Shown here: positions 1 through 5,847 of the stretch, in pieces
How positions within the stretch are numbered: position 1 is the first letter of the stretch
Layout: every line of letters starts with the position of its first letter
From: Planctomycetaceae bacterium
Lineage (GTDB): Bacteria > Planctomycetota > Planctomycetia > Planctomycetales > Planctomycetaceae
Direction of reading: 5' to 3'
NCBI GenBank assembly: GCA_947463775.1
Contig: CANHVD010000243.1
Location: 1-7,997, forward strand
Length of the DNA stretch: 7,997 bases
The notes under the pieces: generated by a model
What the model was told of the DNA's origin: nothing
The model's database searches: none
Seen by the model: the letters and a program-made list of their open reading frames with translations, nothing else
Position numbers and translations under genes: made by a program

Positions 1-1
1 G

Positions 2-853
2 GCTTCTCTCACGAACTCGGACTTCCCGGTGGAAATCGTTCGAGTGGAAGTCGTCTCGAAATTCACTCCGTCAAAGAGTGCGGGCGGGATGACCGGCGGC
101 CCAGGCATGGATGGAATGGGTTCGGGGGCCGAAATGGCCGGTGCGATGACGGGGATGGGTGAAATGCCCGGAGCAGCAGAAGGCGGGGGCTACGGCGCTC
201 CCGGCGAATCGGCCTATGGCGGTGGTGGAGCGTTTGGTAGCGAAGGAATGGGTGCTCTGGGCAGCGGCGCGGAATACGATCCCAACGCGATATCAGGCTC
301 CGGTGCGATGGGAATGGCTCCGGGAATGCCGAACGCAGGGCTGCAGGGCGGCGGTGCCAAAGGTAAAGAAGTTATTCAGGCCGCGATGAATGACCCATTG
401 ATGGTTCACGTAAAAATTGGTGGATTGATGACACTCTACCAGTCTGCTCAGGAAGCGAATGCTGAAGCGGCAACAGCCGAGACAGATCAGGCGACGACTC
501 CAACGGAGGCACCTGCGGCGGAGTCAACTGCTGTACCAGGCGATCCTGCGGCTCCAACTGATCCCGCTGAACCTGGAACGAGCCCAGCACCTGCAGAAGG
601 CGCACCAACGACAGAAGGCACACCTTCTCCAGATCCTGAAAATCCTGCTGCACCGGCATCGCCACCTGCAACGGGTGAGGCTGCTGAAGGGGCATCACCT
701 GCCCCTGCAGAGGGAACTCCGGCTGCTCCAGCGACAGATCCGGGGACAACTACTCCTCCGGAGCCTGCGAGTTCAGAAGCCCAGCCGGCGACAGAAACGC
801 CCTCGGCAGATCCGGCTGCACCACCTGCGGCGGCCCCTCCGGTTCAGCCATAG
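2..853 (+). CDS. Gly/Met-rich, Pro/Ala-rich-tailed envelope-type protein, C-terminal part (5' partial)
   Basis: The reading frame is open from base 2, so this is the end of a gene that starts left of the window. A GTG at 29 is an internal Val codon within a convincing stretch (SDFPVEIVRVEVVSKF), not a start. Three parts follow: a Gly/Met/Ala-rich low-complexity segment (about 86-355), a short ordered-looking segment (362-457) containing NDPLMVHVKIGGLMTLY, and a long Pro/Ala/Thr/Glu tail (458-850) with few hydrophobic residues and a repeated SPAPAEGxP unit at 581-607 and 695-721. The stop is TAG. The tail looks disordered and extracytoplasmic, like the Pro/Ala-rich ends of many exported planctomycete proteins. 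The next gene has the same kind of Gly/Met segment and begins 84 bp later, so the two probably form one operon and one complex. I recall similar pairs near PilM/PilN-like genes in planctomycetes, but no such domain is visible here. Function is unknown; coding status is secure. Confidence 0.85.
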   Translation, partial: ASLTNSDFPVEIVRVEVVSKFTPSKSAGGMTGGPGMDGMGSGAEMAGAMTGMGEMPGAAEGGGYGAPGESAYGGGGAFGSEGMGALGSGAEYDPNAISGSGAMGMAPGMPNAGLQGGGAKGKEVIQAAMNDPLMVHVKIGGLMTLYQSAQEANAEAATAETDQATTPTEAPAAESTAVPGDPAAPTDPAEPGTSPAPAEGAPTTEGTPSPDPENPAAPASPPATGEAAEGASPAPAEGTPAAPATDPGTTTPPEPASSEAQPATETPSADPAAPPAAAPPVQP

Positions 854-937
854 ATTTGATTCGCAGTATTGGATCTGTTCAGTCCAGTTCTGAATAAAAA
901 GTGTTGAGGATTCATTGGTTCTCTCGGGAGATTAACG

Positions 938-3298
938 ATGGCAAAGAAGCGTCTGGATTTTAAAGCATTACTTCTGAACCATGGTGAGAAGTTTGGGGCT
1001 GCACTCATTGGCGTTCTGGCTGTGACGGGTTTAGCGACAGCAAACTGGTCCGCATGCAGTCGCCTGGAATCCGAACTGAAAGAGGCCGCCAATAAAACGA
1101 AAGAGGCATGGAACTCGCCCTCCAACGTAATGTCAGAAGAGAAGAAAACTCTTTTCGACTCGACTCCCGAAGTGGAGGTGCTGGCTAACCGAATGGCGTC
1201 TCCGAACGAGGACATCGAACAGTTCGCGTGGGTGAGACATTTGAATGAGCCGATCAACAGCGTTAAAGAAAAACTTGCGCCGGTGATTGTATTGCCTCCG
1301 GAGTCTCCTGAATCAACTCTTGTCACCTTCGCGCTGGTTCAGAAACCGGATGATGAAGAAGCGGCTGATGCGGAGACCATGACAGAGTCCACTGACGAAC
1401 CAGAAGAGAAAGATGCTGCAGATAAAGATCTCGCCGACCTCTTCGGCGACAACAAGAAAAGCGGCGTTGGGGCGCCCGGCGGTTACCCGGGTGCAGACGC
1501 GGCTGGCGGCATAATGCCCGGTGGTCCCGGTGCAGCAGGCTATCCTGGAGGAACCGTCGCAGGGGACGGTTACCCAACTGGTGGTCCAGGGATGGGTTCA
1601 GCAATGGGAATGGGGCCAGGAATGGCAATGGGGATGGGGTCTGGCGCCGCGGGAATGATGGGAATGCCGGAAAGCCTCGACGGCTATGGCATGGGCGGCT
1701 ACATGGGCATGGAAGGAGGCATGGGGGCGGCCGTTGCTGAACGCAAGATTCGGTCCTGTTCCGGCGTGTCTGTACGGGCCGTGTTCGATCTGTACAAACA
1801 AACCAATATGCTTGCAGAGGCTCTTCATATTCCAGCCAAAGATGGTCAGCGCTACATTGACTTCGTGAATCTTGAGATTCAGCGGAAGGCGGCTGTGCCC
1901 GGGGCAGATCCATGGGGCGGAGAATGGGAGCAGTTGTCTCTGAAGGATATCGCTGAGATTCTGGAAGAAGCAGCCTACAACGACCGGGACATCGTCAATC
2001 CTTCAGTTGTTCGAAGTGAAATCACAATGCCGCTGCCAGGTCGGGCGGCTGGTAACTGGACTCCAGCAAATGCATCGCACAAGCGGTTGGAAGAGTTTCA
2101 GCTCTCCGACGAAGAGAAGGAACTGATTGACCGACATCAGGCAAAGTTGCTGGAAGAGGCCAACAAGATGAAAGCGATGTTGCCTCCAGCACAGGCAAAA
2201 AGCGAAGGATTCAGAAAGTGGGGACTCGCATCGCAGGACCTTGGTACCGCACTCGGTGGTGGCGGGATGAGTGTCTCTGGCACGATGTTTTCAGATTATC
2301 AGTCTTCCATGAATACAGCTCTTCCTGAAGGAGCTGAAGGTCAAGGTCAGCAACTGAATAAGGACCCTCGATTCAAGACCAAAGAAGATCTGGAGAAGTT
2401 CCTGAACAGCACGCTCGTTGCAAATCGCCTGCTGCTGGTTCGATTCATGGACTTCACTTGCGATCAGGGAAATTCTTACCGCTATCGCGTGCGACTGGAG
2501 ATGAGAAATCCGACTTTCAATATGCCGGTTGATGAGTTGGAACAGCCGGAACTGGCATCTCAGAAAACTATCTTCTCAGGTTGGAGCGAGCCTACTGAAC
2601 CGGTGTTTGTGCCTGGATCTTATCGCTACTACACACAGAAGGTTGATTCCCGGCCGCGTGTGGATGAAGTCGCACAACTCAGCATGTATTATCAGCACGA
2701 AACAGCGGGAACACCTGTGATGGCGAGTCTGCGTGTTCCCGTGGGCGTTCGTATCGGTGGTAAACAGAGTCTTGATGTTGTGGATCTTGGCAAGAGCACA
2801 CTTGAGCCTCAGGAGATTGAATTGAAGTCTCTGGACTATCTGGCCAGCGTGACCGAGGCTCCCCGAATTTCTGCCTCTGAGTTTCCAGAGCTGAGGGATA
2901 TTCTGAAGGGAGTGCCCGGGGGGCGAGTGATTCCGGACCGTATCTCTGTGATTGATTCCACAGGGGCGATCGTGTCACGTTATGTCGGGGACAAAGTCAA
3001 CGGTGGCAACAAGGCGATCTCAGAAGCTGATGACCTTGCGGTCGCGAAGTTTGTGCTGGAAACGTACAAGCACTTCCGTGCTGATGAAGCTGCAGCCGCA
3101 ATTGGTCTTCCCTATGGAGCTGAAGGAGGAAGCGCTGATCCGAGCATGATGGGGCCAGGAGCCATGATGATGGGGATGGGCGCCGATTACATGGGAGCCG
3201 CCGGCCCCGGAAGTTCTCTGGGAAGCAGTCGCTCATCGCGGTCTTCACGACGTGGAAAAGCAAATCGCCCAGGTGGCGGTGCGAGTGCCGCTCCGTAG
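938..3298 (+). CDS. Membrane-anchored Gly/Met-rich planctomycete protein, possible pilus/secretion-apparatus component
   Basis: This 786-residue protein starts at an ATG preceded by GGGAG seven bases upstream. A basic N-terminus (MAKKRLDFK) precedes one hydrophobic segment (about 18-37), which predicts an inner-membrane anchor with the rest outside the cytoplasm. Next come a charged helical part (40-115), an acidic linker (137-172), and a Gly/Met/Pro-rich segment (176-266) with 13 Met between residues 219 and 262. An ordered region (268-365) contains FDLYKQTNMLAEALH and YIDFVNLEIQRKA, followed by a charged helix (380-415). A beta-rich region (485-610) carries VRFMDFTCDQGNSYRYRVRL and FSGWSEPTEPVFVP. 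The C-terminal part includes DRISVIDSTGAIVSRYVG, a second Met cluster (737-752) and a Ser/Arg-rich basic tail (763-775). I know no named domain for it. Its neighbour shares the Gly/Met composition, so a shared envelope assembly is likely. A role beside PilM/PilN/PilO-like proteins is inference from planctomycete gene order that I recall, not from motifs seen here. Confidence 0.93.
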   Translation: MAKKRLDFKALLLNHGEKFGAALIGVLAVTGLATANWSACSRLESELKEAANKTKEAWNSPSNVMSEEKKTLFDSTPEVEVLANRMASPNEDIEQFAWVRHLNEPINSVKEKLAPVIVLPPESPESTLVTFALVQKPDDEEAADAETMTESTDEPEEKDAADKDLADLFGDNKKSGVGAPGGYPGADAAGGIMPGGPGAAGYPGGTVAGDGYPTGGPGMGSAMGMGPGMAMGMGSGAAGMMGMPESLDGYGMGGYMGMEGGMGAAVAERKIRSCSGVSVRAVFDLYKQTNMLAEALHIPAKDGQRYIDFVNLEIQRKAAVPGADPWGGEWEQLSLKDIAEILEEAAYNDRDIVNPSVVRSEITMPLPGRAAGNWTPANASHKRLEEFQLSDEEKELIDRHQAKLLEEANKMKAMLPPAQAKSEGFRKWGLASQDLGTALGGGGMSVSGTMFSDYQSSMNTALPEGAEGQGQQLNKDPRFKTKEDLEKFLNSTLVANRLLLVRFMDFTCDQGNSYRYRVRLEMRNPTFNMPVDELEQPELASQKTIFSGWSEPTEPVFVPGSYRYYTQKVDSRPRVDEVAQLSMYYQHETAGTPVMASLRVPVGVRIGGKQSLDVVDLGKSTLEPQEIELKSLDYLASVTEAPRISASEFPELRDILKGVPGGRVIPDRISVIDSTGAIVSRYVGDKVNGGNKAISEADDLAVAKFVLETYKHFRADEAAAAIGLPYGAEGGSADPSMMGPGAMMMGMGADYMGAAGPGSSLGSSRSSRSSRRGKANRPGGGASAAP

Positions 3299-3322
3299 AT
3301 TATGCTGATGGTTGTGACAATG

Positions 3323-3370
3323 GAGGGCGATGGCGTTTGCTGAATTGTTTGCGGCAAATCCATCGCTCTC
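3323..3370 (+). terminator. Strong hairpin just after the 786-residue protein gene, candidate 3'-end structure
   Basis: Bases 3323-3333 (GAGGGCGATGG) pair with 3360-3370 (CCATCGCTCTC): eleven base pairs with one G-U. After a small internal loop (CG against T), TTTGC (3336-3340) pairs with GCAAA (3354-3358). The element starts 24 bases after the upstream stop. There is no T-run after it, so it is not a classical intrinsic terminator. It could instead be a Rho-assisted end, an mRNA-stabilising 3' structure or part of a small RNA. The pairing is seen directly; the role is inferred. Confidence 0.45.
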
Positions 3371-3567
3371 GTTCCTGACGAACGTGATCGGAACCATTGG
3401 AATCCGCACAATCAAGCCTGAACGGCTCGGTCGGGTTGCCAGCCTGATCTGCTGACAAATGCCGATCTCGCCACTCCCGTCCACCAGTCGACCGTTTGGA
3501 ACAAAAGCTTCGACTCCCTGTTGTTTCACGCAGTGCTGGCCTTTCGGAGGTCATGTCACGCCATCTA

Positions 3568-3594
3568 TTAACGTCGCAGAATTGTTAACGTCGC
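3568..3594. repeat. Direct repeat TTAACGTCGC, 17-bp period
   Basis: Two identical 10-bp copies lie at 3568-3577 and 3585-3594, start to start 17 bp, about 180 bp before the peptidase start. The spacing is close to one and a half helical turns, so the pair could be a binding site for a regulator. It could also be chance or a remnant duplication. No regulator is recognisable in the window. Confidence 0.4.
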
Positions 3595-3775
3595 GCAACC
3601 TACTGAAACTCACCGGTTGACGGCTTTGAATTCGGGGGCGTTCTTTGACCAGAACAACTGCCATTGACCTGTGCTCTTCGGGTGCATTCAAATCCCGCAT
3701 TACTTATCAACTGAGCCCGAAGAAATGCAGAGGGTGTGATTCGCTCAGTTTCCTCTGATGCCGTGAGCAGAAAAC

Positions 3776-4570
3776 ATGTTCCGATGCCTGCCAGGCCTGC
3801 TGATTGGCATCGTTTCCATGCAGGCTTTTGCTGCGGAACCTAAGTGGCTTGTCCAGGAGCAATTTGAGACGTTTTCGTTGCTCGCGGATTTTCGCGTTGA
3901 TGCACAGGAAATTCAGACGCAGTTGTCGGAACTAACTTCAGAGCTGAGCGACGTGCTTGGGATCAGGCCGACCGGTGAGCCAATTCAGATTGTACTGTTC
4001 GAAAGCCGGAAGAATTATCTGGCGTATCTCGGTTCAACAGTTCCAACCAGTCGCGATCGGCGAGCCGTTTTTGTTCGCAAGGGGAGTCTGACTTCAATCT
4101 ACTGTTATCGATCGGACGCATTGACGGCCGATCTGCGTCATGAAATGACTCATGCATTGCTTCATCAACACGTTCAGTTCCTGCCATTGTGGATGGATGA
4201 AGGGCTTGCCGAATACTTCGAGGAGGCACCTCTGCGGAGACCATCTTCTCCTCGCACGAAAAGCGTTCGCTGGAAAGCCGCCGTCGGCTGGTCTCCGGAT
4301 CTGGATCGGCTTGAGAGACTTGCCGTTGCAGGAGACATGGACTCCACGGACTACCGTGATAGCTGGTCGCTGTGTAGTTTTTTGTTGAATGAGTCGAAGG
4401 AATCCAGAGCTTTTCTGTGTGATTATTTGAAGCTGATTCACGAAGGGAATGCACCACCGCGGTTCAGTGAGTACCTGACCACGGCCGGCCCGGATTGGCA
4501 GGTTCGGGCCAAAACCTATTTTCGCAAGCCGATGTTTCAGACGGCCGCCAAGCGTTCAGATCTCAAATGA
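3776..4570 (+). CDS. Secreted zinc metallopeptidase, HExxH type (DUF1570 / peptidase-MA-like)
   Basis: The 264-residue product begins with a short signal peptide (hydrophobic 5-18, probable cleavage AFA|AEP after residue 19), so it is exported. The catalytic signature is RHEMTH at 121-126: His122 and His126 as zinc ligands and Glu123 as the general base. WMDEGLAEYFE follows at 139-149; Glu142 is the likely third zinc ligand, as in gluzincin-type peptidases of the peptidase-MA family. This HExxH plus P-x-W-x-x-EGLAEYF layout is typical of DUF1570 proteins, which are abundant in planctomycetes. The N-terminal half (22-110) fits the small alpha/beta lead-in of that family, and the C-terminal part is helical. 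An in-frame TGA at 3764 blocks extension upstream, and the signal peptide requires this ATG; the Shine-Dalgarno match is weak. Substrate is unknown. The methyltransferase gene follows closely on the same strand. Family assignment is confident; peptidase activity is inferred from the intact motif. Confidence 0.92.
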   Translation: MFRCLPGLLIGIVSMQAFAAEPKWLVQEQFETFSLLADFRVDAQEIQTQLSELTSELSDVLGIRPTGEPIQIVLFESRKNYLAYLGSTVPTSRDRRAVFVRKGSLTSIYCYRSDALTADLRHEMTHALLHQHVQFLPLWMDEGLAEYFEEAPLRRPSSPRTKSVRWKAAVGWSPDLDRLERLAVAGDMDSTDYRDSWSLCSFLLNESKESRAFLCDYLKLIHEGNAPPRFSEYLTTAGPDWQVRAKTYFRKPMFQTAAKRSDLK

Positions 4571-4624
4571 AGATCATCAGAGAGTCAGTTGAAACGAGTT
4601 ACTTCAGTTGCAGGCAGAAACGTC

Positions 4625-5356
4625 ATGTTGGTTCCGGATACTCATCGGGAATTGCGTCCTGCTCCGAATGTCGGAGTTCAGTCTGGAGCATTGATTCCCG
4701 GATTGCCCGAGATTCCGTTCGGGTGGACGGAGGCTGAGTTTCGTGTGCTGGACCGGTCGCTTCGCCTGATGGTGCCTTTCCGACCCGATAGCTTGCTGGA
4801 CTCACCGGAAGTTCTGTCGGCCAGTGCTCTCGACGACTACATGCCATATTGGGCTTACGTCTGGCCTGCGGCTTTGCAGATTGCGAAATCGGTGCTGCAG
4901 AATCCCTGGCCCCGGGAGACCCGGGTTCTTGAGCTGGGTTGCGGGCTTGGCCTTGTGGGAATTGCCGCCTTGGCAGCGGGGGTTCACGTCTCGCTGACCG
5001 ACTACGATGTTAATGCCATCACGACAGCCAAAATGAACGCTGCTTTAAACGGCTTTCCAGACGCCGATGCGTTTGTTCTCGACTGGCGCTCGCCGCCGGA
5101 ATTGACATACCCGGTCATCATTGGATGTGATGTCACCTACGAAAGCCGAAATCACGCTCCCATATTGGATTTGATCGACCGAATGCTGGAGCCCGACGGA
5201 TTCTGCTGGATTGCCGACGGAGGGCGCAATGCTGCGCCCGCCTTTGTTGACCTGGCCAGGATTCGAGGGTATTCGGTCAGGATGCGTGATCTTGAGGGCA
5301 AAGAAATCAACGATCCCGGATTGAACTACGTCCTGCTGGAACTCAGAAAGAGATAA
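4625..5356 (+). CDS. Class I SAM-dependent methyltransferase (Methyltransf_16 / METTL21-like)
   Basis: This 243-residue cytoplasmic protein has a Rossmann-type SAM-binding fold. Motif I is VLELGCGLGLVGI (101-113), the acidic residue after strand beta-2 is Asp126 in LTDYD, followed by the helix AITTAKMNAALNG, and LDW (152-154) fits the motif that contacts adenine. GCDVTYE (167-173) corresponds to the [AG]xDVxY motif of the Methyltransf_16 family, many of whose members methylate lysines of proteins. The segment before the fold (MPYWAYVWPAALQIAK, 73-88) is also typical: 'P.WA..WP' precedes motif I in such enzymes. The substrate cannot be read from the sequence. Start choice is uncertain: TTG at 4589 adds twelve residues and lies 18 bp after the peptidase stop, while ATG at 4625 leaves a 54-bp gap; neither has a strong Shine-Dalgarno sequence. 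The gene is probably co-transcribed with the peptidase, and a terminator-like structure follows the stop. Confidence 0.92.
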   Translation: MLVPDTHRELRPAPNVGVQSGALIPGLPEIPFGWTEAEFRVLDRSLRLMVPFRPDSLLDSPEVLSASALDDYMPYWAYVWPAALQIAKSVLQNPWPRETRVLELGCGLGLVGIAALAAGVHVSLTDYDVNAITTAKMNAALNGFPDADAFVLDWRSPPELTYPVIIGCDVTYESRNHAPILDLIDRMLEPDGFCWIADGGRNAAPAFVDLARIRGYSVRMRDLEGKEINDPGLNYVLLELRKR

Positions 5357-5358
5357 AA

Positions 5359-5414
5359 AACGCCGGCCCGGACCTGAACTCTGTCGAAAAGCGGCAGCCG
5401 GAGTTGGCATTTTT
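5359..5414 (+). terminator. Candidate intrinsic terminator after the methyltransferase gene
   Basis: AACGCCGG (5359-5366) pairs with CCGGAGTT (5398-5405) with one G-A mismatch. Inside it CTGTCG (5381-5386) pairs with CGGCAG (5392-5397) around an AAAAG loop, stacking on the outer stem. Five T residues follow at 5410-5414, four bases after the stem. It lies three bases after the stop codon. The long outer loop and the short gap before the T-run make it imperfect. Confidence 0.45.
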
Positions 5415-5471
5415 CGTCCTGAGACTTCAGCTCTGAACGAACGGAAACGGCCTTTAGCAGCGTGCAGAAAA

Positions 5472-5497
5472 CGGTGCCTGCTTTAGAGGCGGCACTG
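5472..5497. repeat. Bulged hairpin in the intergenic region
   Basis: CGGTGCC (5472-5478) pairs with GGCACTG (5491-5497) with one G-U, then, past a bulged T, GC (5480-5481) pairs with GC (5489-5490), leaving a seven-base loop TTTAGAG. On the minus strand the stem is followed by TTTT, so it would look more like a terminator in that direction, but no minus-strand gene ends here. Role unknown. Confidence 0.4.
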
Positions 5498-5734
5498 AAA
5501 CCAGGTGAATATGAGCCGCCAGGGAGTTCCAGACACCAGTCTCAAAAGCCTCTTAAGCAGTCTGTCGCACGAAGCCGAAGAAAGGGATCCGGCAGATTCG
5601 GGTTGTAACAATTCCTCCGGAATCGCGGTCACTGTCATGTCGGACTGGTAATCTGTCGACCAGTAAACAATCATACCGACTCGGCAGCAGAACCGGATTC
5701 TTGGCGCGAAAGTAATGATTTGTTGCCCTGAATG

Positions 5735-5765
5735 GGTTCTGATTCTGGACGTGAATCGGTGAACC
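5735..5765 (+). promoter_or_regulatory. Two-part hairpin in the probable 5' leader of the exported-protein gene
   Basis: GGTTC (5735-5739) pairs with GAACC (5761-5765) and GATTC (5741-5745) with GAATC (5753-5757), with a one-against-three internal loop and the seven-base loop TGGACGT. It ends 82 bases before the ATG at 5848 and would lie in the mRNA leader if transcription starts further left. It could influence stability or translation, or it could be a protein-binding inverted repeat; nothing in the sequence decides this. Confidence 0.35.
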
Positions 5766-5847
5766 TGTCATGTTTATCAGTTTTCTCTCGTCCTGGATTC
5801 CTGAAAAATTGAACGAGACACCGATGTCTCCCTGTTCTGGTGAGCTT

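Larger units (their letters stand above)
3299..3775. other. 477-bp intergenic region
   Basis: No convincing gene lies here. Minus-strand open frames at 3245-3529 and 3300-3554 are rich in Arg and Ser, overlap each other and the end of the upstream gene, and lack family signatures. The region contains a strong hairpin (3323-3370), a very short plus-strand frame with a good Shine-Dalgarno sequence (3330-3455, doubtful), a 10-bp direct repeat (3568-3594), a small inverted repeat (GTTCT at 3640-3644, AGAAC at 3651-3655), and TTGAC-like hexamers at 3617, 3645 and 3664 that lack a good -10 partner. The promoter of the peptidase gene is presumably in the right half, but I cannot place it. Confidence 0.6.
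5357..5847. other. 491-bp structured non-coding region before the exported-protein gene
   Basis: No credible gene is seen; the minus-strand frame at 5553-5867 has no family features and runs into the next gene. Besides the terminator-like element at its left end, the region contains a 9-bp bulged hairpin (5472-5497), a 6-bp inverted repeat ACTGGT / ACCAGT (5644-5649 and 5659-5664), and a two-part hairpin (5735-5765) about 80 bases before the chosen start of the next gene. I could not place a promoter with confidence. If translation starts at the alternative ATG 5824 or 5770, the region is correspondingly shorter. Confidence 0.55.

Noticed and set aside
372..749. Minus-strand open frame opposite the Pro/Ala-rich tail
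   Set aside because: Antisense shadow of a GC-rich low-complexity coding region; Leu/Gln/Pro-rich product without any family feature.
938..1060. Lipoprotein reading of the 786-residue protein via Cys40
   Set aside because: The residues before the Cys (NWSAC) do not fit a lipobox and the hydrophobic segment ends too early; a membrane anchor fits better.
1323..1913. 196-residue minus-strand open frame
   Set aside because: Lies wholly opposite the 786-residue gene, is Pro/Arg/Ser/His-rich, and is a by-product of the Gly/Met codon pattern on the other strand.
3300..3554. Minus-strand open frame in the 477-bp gap
   Set aside because: Arg/Ser-rich composition, no ordered pattern, overlaps another random frame at 3245-3529 and the strong hairpin.
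3681..3698. TTCAAATCC, resembling a tRNA T-loop
   Set aside because: The flanking bases do not form a T-stem and no anticodon arm or acceptor stem can be built around it.
4495..4737. 80-residue plus-strand frame spanning the peptidase/methyltransferase junction
   Set aside because: Out of frame with both real genes, Ser/Arg/Cys-rich, and overlaps the two well-supported coding regions.
5770..5847. Upstream start for the exported protein at ATG 5770
   Set aside because: It would place 26 extra residues, including a second hydrophobic stretch, ahead of a normal signal peptide; ATG 5848 has the better Shine-Dalgarno sequence. It remains possible.
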